Source: Mytilus edulis
Lineage: Eukaryota; Mollusca; Bivalvia; Mytilida; Mytilidae
DNA: 64,000 nt
Direction of reading: 5' to 3'
NCBI RefSeq assembly: GCF_963676685.1
Contig: NC_092355.1
Location: 77,343,176-77,407,175, forward strand
Shown here: piece after piece, positions 21,601-28,456 of the stretch
Position numbering within the stretch: position 1 is the stretch's first letter
Layout: each line of letters opens with the position of its first letter
Notes under the pieces: generated by a model
What the model was told of the DNA's origin: nothing
What the model saw: the letters and a program-made list of their open reading frames with translations, nothing else
Database searches by the model: none
Translations under genes and position numbers: made by a program

Positions 21601-24261
21601 TTGTCATTTATTTAAGACTTTTAAGAAAGCATTTGTTTGGCATATAAATGTATCAACCATTCTCTCTTTAAATTATCTCAGAAAAATCTATATTATCTAC
21701 CTTTTGACTTAACCATACATAGTTGAAGCCATATGTACCCAAATTACCTTTAATATTACAGTACTGGTTCTGCTTCTTCTTTAAGCTTAAAGTTAAAAGA
21801 AAATAAAACGAGGAATATGTGATATGAATGTCCATGAGACTTCTATCCATAAATAAGTGCAAGGATTGGTTCAATTTCGGTCAATAAGCTCATTAAAGAT
21901 AAATGTAATTGAATTGGTCGTATTTGTTTACTGTTGTATTAATTGGTATTCATGTTAAAGGGCGGAAAATCAAATTTGCTTGGCAGAGGCATCCTTTTAT
22001 GAGTTCAACAAGTTCGTGTGATAGGCTACAGGTGTTTGTGGACACCTAACTTTATTACCCTGGGCATATTTTAAATCACTTGTGGTTACACGTTTGATCT
22101 ATTTTCAGTTAACAAAGGAGGAGATCAATTTTGCAAGACTTGGGATGATAGTGCTGAATATTCTTGCTGATGTTTTATTTGATCTATTAAAACCAGATAA
22201 ACCACATCTACGTCCAAGGAGTGATTGTGACATAACGTATCTGTACAGTGAGCACAGAAATCTTAATAAGCATATTCCAAGTAATTCAAGTCATCGACGA
22301 TGTCCCCCTGGACCATGGGGAGGGAGTTGGCAAGATATGCAGGTTACAGATATAGCTATTGGAGATGATATTGAGCGCATACGTCTTACAAGAAATGAAA
22401 TACTGCATTCTGAAACTTTCAAAGTTGACGAAAATCGCTTTACTGATTTATGTGATATGCTAGTTGATCTTTTGAAAAGATTTGATCAATATAACAAACC
22501 AACAAGGCTGTATACATTTCACCTTAACGAAATTTTTACCAAAACAATTTCTGGTGATGAAGTGAAAGCTTTTCAGGTTCAGATTAAAAATAAAACAGAA
22601 TCAGGTAAACTTGTACTTTTTTATTTGATAAAGTTCAAGACAACTGAGATATGAAAATAAAAATGCAAAGTTTAGTTCCCTCAAGAAATATTCAATTTAA
22701 AATTTGAACATTAGCGAGACTATTCAACATTATCGAGACTAAAACTAAAAACATGTTGTAATGAGTTTTTCTCATGACAAAGAAGTTCAGTTTTATCAAA
22801 TTATAAAAAGGATAATAGCAAATATATATCTAGAAAAAGCAACATCTGCTGTTTTTCCCCGTTTTTTTTTCTACTATGGGTTCGAAATGTTAAGTCTTCG
22901 ACTTATAAATAATTTCTTGTACTGGAATCTGAAACTGTGAATATTTTATTATTGATGCCATATCAATTTTCGTGTATTTCATTGTTGATACATCTTATAG
23001 TGAACCACCTATTACAATGTTCAACGATTTACATTTTTATAGGCTTGCATGCAGGCTTTGGCAAAAAAGAAACCCGATATCTACAAAAGTACAATTGTGT
23101 CTGTTTAGTTAATTCATTATTGTAAATACAACGGAATTCGATGAGACTGTCATCAAAGTGAGAGGGTTAGCGCTATAAAACCAGTTTAATTCACCAGTTT
23201 CTACATTTGAAAATGCCTGTACCAAGTCAGTAATATGACAGGTCTTGTCCATTCGTTTTTTTGATGAGTTTTGTTATTTGATTTTGCCATGTGATTATGG
23301 ACTTTCCGAATTGATTTTCCTCTAAGTTCAGTATTTTTGTGATTTTACTTTGTTCTTAAATTCACGAAAACTAATATTCACGAAAAAAGACAAATTCACA
23401 GTTTTCCGTTCGTCTGCCCTGTATCATACCAAAGAAGTTAAGCATGTTAGCAATGAAGTTGCAATCATATCAAATTAAAACCGAGTAGACATTTTATTTT
23501 CATGATGATGTAATATTCTTTATATAATATAACACGACGGGTGCCACATGTGGAGCAGGATCTTCTTACTCTTCCGGTGCACCTGAGATCACCCCTAGTT
23601 TTTGGTGGGGTTCGTGTTGCTTAGTCTTTAGTTTTTCTATGTTGTGTCATGTGTTGTATTACTCGTCTGTTTGTCTTTTTTTATTTTTAGCCATGGCGTT
23701 GTCAGTTTGTTTTAGATTTATGAGTTTGAGTGTCCCTCTCTCGTCCCTCTTTTACTGAACAAGGCCATAAGAGAAGAAAACAACAAAATTACCGAACTTT
23801 AAGGAAAGTCCCTAATCAATGAGCATAATCAAAAGATCAAACACATCAAACGAATGCATATCGACTGTCATATTCCTGACTTGTTACAGGCATTTTGATG
23901 TAGAAAATGGTGTCTTGAACCTGTTTTTTTAGCTAGCTAAATCTCTTACTTTTATGACAGTCGCATAAGATTCCATTAAATTGTGTGAACAAAACAAACA
24001 GACATAAAAGGTCAAAATGTTAAAAATATATGTAATTTGAGACCAGTACTTTCTCCTGTAAATTCGTTTGGTTAAAATAGTTAGCAATAAAGTGTATAGA
24101 ATAATAATGGTGTAAACTTTTTAAATTATATTCCAAATTACAGTTATAATACTTTAAACAGTTACTTGTATTTGCAGTGCATGCAGTGATAATTTCTTTT
24201 ATTTTCAGATATTGCAGTTGAAGTTGAAATTGAACATCAAGTACAGGTTTTACCCCAATAA
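3551..24261 (+). CDS. Gene 1: ankyrin-Roc-COR-HEPN (Roco-type) multidomain protein, 5' incomplete, 14 exons found
   Basis: Splicing 3551-3631, 4864-4965, 5842-5949, 6626-6691, 8064-8144, 10932-10983, 11471-11731, 16414-16827, 17672-17832, 18201-19430, 20315-20395, 20919-20999, 22109-22604 and 24209-24261 keeps one frame for 1088 residues to a TAA; all introns are GT-AG. Domain order in this numbering: ankyrin repeats 1-105; linker; Roc about 195-445 (P-loop 203-210, DFAG 352-355, TYKD 431-434); COR about 470-840; Ser/Thr-rich linker; DZIP3-type HEPN about 907-1060 with R1001-N-x3-H1006. Roc-COR proteins are GTPases that dimerise through COR. DZIP3-type HEPN domains are alpha-helical and often sit in invertebrate signalling or RNA-acting proteins. 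An immune or stress role is inference. The start exon is missing: an in-frame TAG abuts the first exon. Additional small phase-0 exons cannot be excluded. Confidence 0.85.
3632..4863 (+). other. Gene 1 intron a
   Basis: AT-rich intron of about 1.2 kb. The 77-aa open frame at 4023-4256 has no domain and no splice context. Nothing else is recognised. Confidence 0.5.
4864..4965 (+). CDS. Gene 1 exon b: ankyrin repeat 2
   Basis: Acceptor TTATTCTAG, donor GTATGT; 102 nt. Contains GGTALMSAARQGHLDITHFL, matching the ankyrin consensus G-x-TALxxAAxxGHLxIxxxLxxxG. Phase 0 on both sides, so it joins exons a and c cleanly. Confidence 0.85.
4966..5841 (+). other. Gene 1 intron b
   Basis: AT-rich intron sequence; no gene, repeat copy or structured element recognised. 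Confidence 0.5.
5842..5949 (+). CDS. Gene 1 exon c: ankyrin repeat 3
   Basis: Acceptor TTATTATAG, donor GTAACA; 108 nt. Contains GRKALHLAAYHGHLNVVRYL, an almost canonical ankyrin unit, followed by VENVGISPMIKTNK leading into the next exon. Confidence 0.87.
5950..6625 (+). other. Gene 1 intron c
   Basis: Intron sequence. The open frames on both strands near 6299-6653 have no recognisable domain, and the minus-strand one runs over the next exon's acceptor. Confidence 0.5.
6626..6691 (+). CDS. Gene 1 exon d: end of ankyrin block
   Basis: Acceptor CTATTTCAG, donor GTACGT; 66 nt. GETPYDSAAISEAQALRGIE is the typical capping half-repeat (G-x-TPYDxA) that ends an ankyrin stack. Confidence 0.78.
6969..7190 (-). 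mobile_element. tRNA-derived SINE, copy 1
   Basis: On the minus strand, about 7044-7143 reads as a tRNA-like head: an A-box-like TGGTCGTGTAGTCTAGGGGG and a B box GGGTTCGAATCCC, with a long spacer as in class II (Leu/Ser-type) tRNAs. It is followed by a body (AAATTTGCGAAAGC... on that strand, ending near TTGATGTTTAGACGAG) and TA-repeat flanks. Transcription would be by RNA polymerase III. It lies in intron d of gene 1, antisense to it. A second copy follows 350 bp downstream. Confidence 0.82.
7315..7545 (-). mobile_element. tRNA-derived SINE, copy 2
   Basis: A near-identical copy of the element at 6969-7190, same orientation, with the same B box and body, also bordered by a TATATA tract. Two copies in one intron separated by about 150 bp suggest an AT microsatellite used repeatedly as a target, or a local duplication. 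Confidence 0.82.
7546..8063 (+). other. Gene 1 intron d, downstream part
   Basis: AT-rich intron sequence with no recognisable feature. Confidence 0.45.
8064..8144 (+). CDS. Gene 1 exon e: linker after ankyrin repeats
   Basis: Acceptor TATGTTTCAG, donor GTACAT; 81 nt open in phase 0, encoding NRLIHPEGGPVDEVTVMPPR and then DVKEYLQ. No domain recognised. It is placed in the gene because frame, phase and splice sites fit the neighbouring exons. Confidence 0.68.
8230..9065 (-). repeat. Dispersed repeat family D4 with a D1-like end
   Basis: The run from about 8470 (TTCAAGGTTATTGCTGTGTT...) through 9060 matches, with drift, the run 24465-25030, including ...ATCAAATTTATTCGT..., ...ATTTGTTTGxACCTG... 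and the D1-like finish GTTGCCTCATTGGCACTCAT. Open frames of 71-95 aa here are repeat by-products. It sits in intron e of gene 1. Confidence 0.55.
9066..9764 (+). other. Gene 1 intron e, middle
   Basis: AT-rich intron; no exon or element recognised. Confidence 0.4.
9765..9962 (-). repeat. Dispersed repeat family D1, minus orientation
   Basis: ATGAATAAGGCCGTTAGTTT, GGGGCTTTTTATAACTGATT, GAAGGCCGTACGGTGACCTA and CAATCATACCACATCTTCTT correspond to the reverse complement of the repeat at 1450-1640 and 26880-27060. Confidence 0.7.
9963..10931 (+). other. Gene 1 intron e, distal part
   Basis: No exon or mobile element recognised before the acceptor at 10931. Confidence 0.4.
10932..10983 (+). CDS. 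Gene 1 exon f: short acidic linker
   Basis: Acceptor TTCTTTTGTAG, donor GTAAGG; 52 nt in phase 0, ending in phase 1 as the Roc exon needs. Encodes TIMSNQEEDVQGSSTPT. No domain. An internal ATG (10938) could serve as an alternative start for a transcript lacking ankyrin repeats, but nothing shows that it is used. Confidence 0.65.
10984..11470 (+). other. Gene 1 intron f
   Basis: AT-rich intron, with short non-homologous open frames on both strands. Confidence 0.45.
11471..11731 (+). CDS. Gene 1 exon g: Roc GTPase, P-loop half
   Basis: Acceptor TTATTTGCAG, donor GTATAA; 261 nt. Encodes DIRLVIVGKKGSGKTSLVKR: a hydrophobic beta strand followed by the Walker A/P-loop GKKGSGKT (G1) for GTP phosphates. 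The following TSTNGIDIHRIRCRA is the likely switch I (G2) segment. Start and end are both in phase 1. Confidence 0.9.
11732..13165 (+). other. Gene 1 intron g, proximal part
   Basis: This intron splits the Roc domain between switch I and the DxxG motif and is about 4.7 kb long. The proximal part shows no exon or recognisable repeat. Confidence 0.45.
13166..15454. mobile_element. Non-autonomous DNA transposon with TA target duplication (about 2.3 kb)
   Basis: The left end GTTAAAGGGAAAATTC (13166) and right end GAATTTTCCCTTTAAC (ending 15454) are exact inverted repeats, each flanked by TA. Similarity continues inward with drift: ATATTATGTTCAT on the left against ATATGTTCATTAT on the right arm's other strand. 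The interior (about 2.25 kb) holds no frame longer than about 66 codons and no transposase signature. TA duplication suggests Tc1/mariner-type mobilisation, but the superfamily is inferred from the duplication only. Confidence 0.72.
15660..15762 (+). repeat. Fragment of Penelope-type 3' tail
   Basis: GGCTGTTGTCTGCTCTATGG, TCGGGTTGTTGTCGCTTTGA and CACATTCCCCATTTCTATTC match the end of the tail that follows the reverse transcriptase remnant at 45349-46565 (compare 47225-47290) and 47815-47975. It is therefore a severely 5'-truncated copy. Confidence 0.65.
15812..16310. mobile_element. Palindrome-headed element, family F1 copy B
   Basis: About 60-bp arms (15819-15879 and 15895-15957) form an almost perfect hairpin: arm start AAATAACACATAGCTGAGAG, then GGTGATAGAGCAGATTGTTA. 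A 73-bp tandem repeat and the shared end ACACCCTCGTATTAGCCAAT follow. It is the longest and best preserved of the three F1 copies. It lies just upstream of exon h of gene 1. Confidence 0.75.
16051..16255. repeat. 73-bp tandem repeat inside element F1-B, nearly three units
   Basis: Units start TAATAAAGCGCACACTTGAT at 16051, 16124 and 16197, spaced exactly 73 bp, each followed by CAA(A/G)CGTCTC and GAAGGGT(A/G). The motif GTxATAGAGTATTTG within the unit echoes the arm sequence GTGATAGAGCAGATTG, so the array may have grown from the terminal sequence. Confidence 0.8.
16414..16827 (+). CDS. Gene 1 exon h: Roc insertion and DxxG half
   Basis: Acceptor ACTGATTTCAG, donor GTAATA; 414 nt, phase 1 on both sides. 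The C-terminal part LLLWDFAGDEEFYHTHQTFL carries the G3 motif D352-F-A-G355, the expected W-D-x-x-G form of Roco proteins, then SPDSIYLVFAKLNE. The first about 80 residues are a Roc insertion with a repeated T/P/K motif (TEPKVTTPGATKPKVTTTV). Confidence 0.9.
16828..17671 (+). other. Gene 1 intron h
   Basis: AT-rich intron; nothing recognised. Confidence 0.45.
17672..17832 (+). CDS. Gene 1 exon i: Roc G4 motif
   Basis: Acceptor TATTTATAG, donor GTAACG; 161 nt. Encodes DLFRLWMDSIHCYSRLEEDK, then DPPVVIVGTYKDALTSESGE. The strand VVIVGTYKD is the guanine-recognition strand: T431-Y-K-D434 takes the place of N/T-K-x-D, close to the THKD of other Roco proteins. Confidence 0.88.
17881..17920. repeat. 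10-bp microsatellite, four units
   Basis: TTTGCTCGCG-type decamer repeated four times without interruption, 48 bp after the exon i donor. Its CG content stands out from the AT-rich intron. Confidence 0.9.
18201..19430 (+). CDS. Gene 1 exon j: end of Roc and COR domain
   Basis: Acceptor CATTTTTTAG, donor GTAAGA; 1230 nt, phase 0, 410 residues, the largest exon. It opens with the end of Roc (EVFISNTIDDNRVFQQIRQE), then the COR start IDYPLKFIQLEKSLHEKKKE, the conserved core around residues 543-582 (EELIFYLKFHHETRALVYFE, then DLPDQIILDTQWLSNVFKCI) and COR-B (about 640-790). COR mediates dimerisation in LRRK2-like and bacterial Roco proteins. A cysteine/histidine cluster CETCTAPHIFH near the end could bind a metal, though this is unproven. 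Confidence 0.93.
19431..20314 (+). other. Gene 1 intron j
   Basis: The open frames at 19527-19748 and 19988-20191 lack domains and splice context. No mobile element is recognised. Confidence 0.45.
20315..20395 (+). CDS. Gene 1 exon k: Ser/Thr/Gln linker 1
   Basis: Acceptor AACATTTCAG, donor GTACAT; 81 nt, phase 0: YSRISEESTESNPQTETTRQ and NQTITTK. Low complexity, likely disordered. Equal in length and composition to the next exon, so the pair may be an exon duplication and is a plausible site of alternative splicing. Confidence 0.66.
20396..20918 (+). other. Gene 1 intron k
   Basis: AT-rich intron with no recognised feature. Confidence 0.45.
20919..20999 (+). CDS. Gene 1 exon l: Ser/Thr linker 2
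   Basis: Acceptor ATATTTTGTAG, donor GTATGT; 81 nt, phase 0: MHFLVRGCTKTSTNVSEEPN and KASKITG. No domain. Supported by splice sites and phase; a skipped form would keep frame. Confidence 0.6.
21000..22108 (+). other. Gene 1 intron l
   Basis: No exon or known repeat recognised; open frames on both strands lack homology cues. Confidence 0.45.
22109..22604 (+). CDS. Gene 1 exon m: DZIP3-type HEPN domain
   Basis: Acceptor GATCTATTTTCAG, donor GTAAAC; 496 nt, entering in phase 0 and leaving in phase 1. It begins LTKEEINFARLGMIVLNILA with a long amphipathic helix, has a central Pro/Trp-rich loop (RRCPPGPWGGSWQDM) and the motif IERIRLTRNEILHSE, whose R-N-x3-H is the HEPN signature. Downstream DLCDMLVDLLKRFDQY is the last helix. 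In catalytic HEPN proteins these R and H residues are part of the RNase site. DZIP3-type members may instead act as protein-interaction modules. Confidence 0.88.
22605..23139 (+). other. Gene 1 intron m, proximal part
   Basis: The exon m frame stays open past the donor to a TGA at 22652, so an intron-retained form ending there is possible. No other feature. Confidence 0.4.
23140..23400 (+). repeat. Dispersed repeat family D2
   Basis: AATTCGATGAGACTGTCATC, ...CTGTACCAAGTCAGTAATAT and ...GATTATGGACTTTCCG match 29345-29550 with drift. Intronic in gene 1. Confidence 0.6.
23545..23962 (-). repeat. Dispersed repeats D3 then D2, minus orientation
   Basis: 23545-23760 (TAGCCATGGCGTTGTCAGTT, GTTTTAGATTTATGAGTTTG, AGTGTCCCTC) is the reverse complement of the D3 family. 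23765-23962 (AAGGAAAGTCCCTAATCAAT..., ...TCGACTGTCATATTCCTGAC) is the reverse complement of D2. Confidence 0.6.
24209..24261 (+). CDS. Gene 1 exon n: C-terminal tail and stop
   Basis: Acceptor TTATTTTCAG; joins exon m in phase 1 and encodes DIAVEVEIEHQVQVLPQ then TAA (24259-24261). The stop overlaps an AATAAA hexamer (24257-24262), which would give a very short 3' UTR if it is the poly(A) signal. Confidence 0.66.
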
Positions 24262-24464
24262 AACATATTTTCACAGGACCATCTCCATATAGAAAGATTA
24301 ACATTGACTAAGATCCACAACTATACAAAGATGCTGTTAAAGCATTAAAAAAGTTATTGTTTAAAGTTGCTTTTTTTTCTGTGTACCATAGTTAAACTAT
24401 TGAACCAATATGGACTATAATTTTTATTTACCTGTGTACATTATTCTATGTGTTGGCATTTTCT

Positions 24465-25035
24465 TCAAGGTTATGGTTGTCTTTCTGAATTGTTTAACAT
24501 TTCAATCCTTATTTTATTGATTTTGTATTAACATTGTGTCATAGATCAAATGTATTCGTTCATTGTATGTTCATTGGTTTGTTTTAATATGTCTTTTAAT
24601 TGGGTTAATCCATTTCAATTGATATTTTATAGTGGGTCTTTCTTTAGTCTAAACTTTACTTATATAATATAATATGTAGAAATATTGAACTAAAATTGAC
24701 TAATGTCCCAGGCTTATAGGATGAGGGTTGGGTGCCCATTTACATGTTAAAACCCGCTGCATTTGTTTGTACCTGTCATAGGTCAGGAACCTGATATTCA
24801 GTGTTACCGTTTGTTGATGTGGTTCATAAGTGTTTCTCGCTTCTCGTGCTTATATAGTTTCGACCGTTGGTTTTGCTGTTTTAATGTATTTGTTCACTAG
24901 TCATTGTTGGTGTCCTTTATAGCTTGCTTTTCGGTGTAAGCCAAGGCTCCGCATTGAAGACCTTTAATAGTTTAATTTTACAAATTGTGACTTGATTGGA
25001 AACTTGTTTAATTGACATTCATACCACAATATATT
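24465..25035 (-). repeat. Dispersed repeat family D4, second copy
   Basis: Matches 8470-9065 in order, with a stretch of minisatellite between about 24655 and 24710 breaking it. The end AACTTGTTTAATTGACATTC corresponds to the D1-like finish of the first copy. Confidence 0.55.
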
Positions 25036-25194
25036 ATATCTATATACTATATGTAGATTCCCAATCATACTTGTAGTTAAATTATTGAACTGAAATTGAC
25101 TTATTGTATATAAGTAGACCTCCAATCATTTTATATACATTGTATGAAGATTCCCTATCAAAGTTGAATAATTGACCTAAAATTGACTGATTAT

Positions 25195-25312
25195 ATATAT
25201 ACATGATATCTCAGTAGCATGGGTGCGAATCCTGGCGAGGGAAGAACAAAACATTTGCGAAAGCAAATTTACAGATCTAACATTGCTGGGTTGATGTTTA
25301 GACGAGTTATAT
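25195..25312 (+). mobile_element. Truncated tRNA-derived SINE
   Basis: ATGATATCTCAGTAGCATGG, then GTGCGAATCCTGGCGAGGGA and the body through GGGTTGATGTTTAGACGAGT match the minus strand of the SINEs at 6969-7190 and 7315-7545. The A-box half of the head is missing, and the B box carries one or two changes. It interrupts the minisatellite. Confidence 0.78.
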
Positions 25313-25746
25313 ATATTACATATATCTATATATTTGTAGATGTCCAATCAAAGTTGAATAGTTAAACTGAAATTGACTCATTTCATACATGAAGATTCCC
25401 TATCAAAGTTAAATAATAGAACTAAACATCTTCCTATATCTATCTAATGACTAATTATATGTATTTAGAGTCCCTATCAAAGTTGAATATTGAACTAAAA
25501 TTCACTGATTTTATATATGTATATTTCTTATAACAGTTGAATGATTGAATTAAAATTGACTAATTTTATTTAAATAGATTTCCAATCAAAGTTGAATTAT
25601 TGAACTATAACTTTAATATTAAGATTCCAAATCCAAGTTGAATTAGTGAACTAAAATTAAATAATATATATGGCTGGCTGAATCATTATGTCAATTCGCA
25701 ATGCACATTATATTGTATATATTCAGGTTGCACTCTAATAAACTAT

Positions 25747-25776
25747 TCATTCATTCATTCATTCATTCATTCATAG
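25747..25776. repeat. (ATTC)n microsatellite
   Basis: At least seven uninterrupted copies of the tetramer ATTC. Confidence 0.95.
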
Positions 25777-25849
25777 ATGTAGATTCCTAATTATACATTG
25801 TAGTCGAATTAATGAACTAAAGCACAAAAAGGTAAAACCACGAAAATAC

Positions 25850-26105
25850 TGAACTCCGACAAAAATTCAAAACGGAAAGTCCCTAATCAAATGACAAAAT
25901 CAAATGACAAAATCAAATGATAAAACATATCAAACAAATGGACAACACTGTCATATTTTTGACTTGGTACAGGCATTTTCAAATCTTTAGAAAATGGTGG
26001 ATTGAACCTGGTTTTATAAATTCTGTATTCCAAGTACCGAGAAAAGTTTTTTGACAAGAGGCCATGATTCATTAATAATGTAAAATGTTGTGCTAACGTC
26101 AAACC
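25850..26105 (-). repeat. Dispersed repeat family D2, minus orientation
   Basis: AACGGAAAGTCCCTAATCAA, ...TTTTGACTTGGTACAGGCAT and GGTGGATTGAACCTGGTTTT are the reverse complement of the 29340-29595 copy. A local ATCAAATGACAAA triplet duplication is visible at 25885-25920. Confidence 0.65.
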
Positions 26106-26109
26106 CAAT

Positions 26110-26510
26110 GACCTTGAGCTTGAGTTCCTCCGTCCGTCCGTTCGGCCTTCTATCCCGCTTCAGGTTTAAGTTTTTGGTCAAGGTAGTTTTTGATGAAGTT
26201 GAAGTCCAATCAACTTGAAACTTAGTATATATGTTCCCAATGATACGATCTTTCTAATAGTAATGCTAAATGAGCAACTGATCATAGAAAATGATAGTGC
26301 GAAGTTCAGGTCAAAGTTTTGGTTAAAGTTGTTGATCAAGGTAGTTTTTGATGAAGTTGAAGTCACGTCAAATTGAAACTTAGTACACATGTTCCCTATG
26401 ATATGATCTTTCTAATTTTAGTTAAAGTTTTGACCCCAATTTCATGTCCACTGATCATGGAAAATGATAGTGCGAGTGGGCCATCCGTGTACTTTGGACA
26501 CATTCTTGTT
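26110..26510. repeat. Degenerate tandem duplication (about 165 bp)
   Basis: CAAGGTAGTTTTTGATGAAG plus TTGAAGTC occurs at about 26178 and 26338, each followed by an ATGATA(C/T)GATCTTTCTAAT segment and AAAATGATAGTGCGA. The short protein-like frames across it are not genes. The region begins with a CCGTCCGTCCG run, as does 62590-62610. Confidence 0.55.
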
Positions 26511-26879
26511 GTAATATACTTTTGGCGTGGCTCGGTATTTATAAATCTCGCCATTGTGTAATTGTGTTAATGTATTTTTTTTTAATTCTTGCCTTATATT
26601 TTTGCTTTTTCTATATGCCATTTTGGGTTGGGGTTTTTTTCGTTCTATTTGGTTTTTTTTTATAGTGATTAAAATAATTACACAATATTGACTACTGTTC
26701 CCCTATTTTTGCCATTTTTACTTAATATGTCATTTTGTTTTGTTTAAACATTGTTGTCTATTATGCGACTGTCATACAAGAGACAGGTTCAACTTGTATG
26801 TTAAAAAAAATGCTTAGCGTGTCTGTCTAGTACCAGCTAAGGATTATATGCATATCATATATTATCATCCTGAATGTGT

Positions 26880-27240
26880 ATCTATAAAAAAAGAAGATGT
26901 GGTATTATTGCCAATGAGACAACTATCCACAAGAGACCAAAATGACACAGACATTAACACCTATAGGTCACCGTACGGCCTTCAACAATGAGCAAAGCCC
27001 ATACCGCAAAGTCAGCTATAAAAGGCCCAGATATGACAATGTAAAACAATTCAAACGAGAAAACTAACGGCCTTATTTGTATAAAAAAATGAACGAAAAA
27101 CAAATATGTAACACATAAACAAACGAAAACAACTGAATTACAAGCTCCTGACTTGTGACAGGCAAATACATAAATAATGAGCGGGATTAAACATGTAAGC
27201 GGGATCCCAACCTTCCCCCTAACCTGGGACAGTGGTATAA
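26880..27240 (+). repeat. Dispersed repeat family D1, long copy
   Basis: AGAAGATGTGGTATTATTGC, CACCGTACGGCCTTCAACAA, ...GCGGGATTAAACATGTAAGC and GGGATCCCAACCTTCCCCCT make the most complete forward copy in the window. A reverse-complement copy of the same extent is at 62065-62430. Confidence 0.75.
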
Positions 27241-27664
27241 CAGTACAACATAAGAACGAATAATAACAATCAGTTGAAAAAGGCTCTACTCATCAGATGG
27301 ATAAAAATACAGTGGACGTGGCCGGGTACTTGTACATGTACATCCCGACAACAAAAAGACACTAAGAACAGACCTGAGAGTACTCGCAGTTATCTGAACG
27401 CTAGTTCAAAGCCACTAACAACTAATATAAATATCATGCATCTAAGACTACATGTATACTTGATGTATGAAATTATTGTAATGCAGAGTTTGGTTAATCT
27501 GCACATCACTTTAATGTTTGATTTGAATTCGTGGTCAATTTTTTTTTCTGAGAAGCAAAATGTTACCTATATTTGATGTATGGAATTATTTTAAATTGTA
27601 CATGTATGTCTGAAAGTTTCATTTTTAAATTTGTTAAGCAGGCAATTCATTTCAGCGTCTTCAC

Positions 27665-27870
27665 TCCTGTTGATGGAGAGACAGAAGATACGAAAGGGGT
27701 ATTCAAACTCACAAATCAAAAACAAACTGACAACGCCATGCAAACAAACGAAAAACCTTTAAAAGTTAGCCGCAAAAAAAAACAACAAGGAAAACTAAAG
27801 ACTGAGCAACACGAACCATAACAAAAACCCGAAATTATCCTGGAAGTAGATCATATTTCAAATGCAGCCC
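27665..27870 (+). repeat. Dispersed repeat family D3
   Basis: GAGACAGAAGATACGAAAGG, CAAACTCACAAATCAAAAAC and AAACTGACAACGCCATGC match 2735-2860. The 82-aa open frame is repeat-derived. Confidence 0.6.
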
Positions 27871-28104
27871 CTGTCATTTTACTTAATAAGAAAGTACAAA
27901 TTTGATGAATAGTCTCATATCTGGGACCGAGACCGAGAATTAGAATAAATAAGTATTATATATCTATTCATTTCTTGAACACTGACTTTTAAAGTGACAA
28001 TATCACCCCGGAAATATCAGTCATCAAGAAGGATGATAAAACTCATCTAATTTCTTGCATCATTGAAACGCTTTTTGACAGGTTGTATTATATTTTAATT
28101 GACA

Positions 28105-28225
28105 TCAATTGTCCCCAGTTTTTAGTGGAGTTTATATTTTTCGTTCTTTGGTATTCGATACTGTGTTTTGTGTACTGTTGGTCTTTTTCTATTTTACCAT
28201 GGCGTTAGCAGTTTATCCTTTTGGT
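28105..28225 (-). repeat. Dispersed repeat family D3, minus orientation fragment
   Basis: CCCCAGTTTTTAGTGGAGTT and TATTTTACCATGGCGTTAGC AGTTT match the reverse complement of D3 (compare 23590-23710). Confidence 0.5.
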
Positions 28226-28456
28226 ATCGGTCGCCTCTCTTTTGCATTCCGTTATCAATGTATAATAACAGACAGTCATGCTTTTTTAAGACTGTAAATC
28301 AAGTATTTACTCATAATCCGTTTCATGTGTACTGATTTATTTATTAGTTGATATTGACTTTTAACTAGTTTTTACTGACTGCAGGTACTCTTAAATCGGT
28401 ACAAATTTGTGGCTGACTTGCTGTTTTTAAATTTTTCCAAACTTTTTCACCATTTA

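Larger units (their letters stand above)
24655..25830. repeat. Diverged AT-rich minisatellite of about 60 bp
   Basis: The unit (GATTCCCAATCAAAGTTGAA, then TTATTGAACTAAAATTGACT and a TATATA run) is repeated with drift from 25060 to about 25830, with an outlier near 24665. It is broken by the SINE fragment at 25195-25312. No open frame. Confidence 0.72.
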
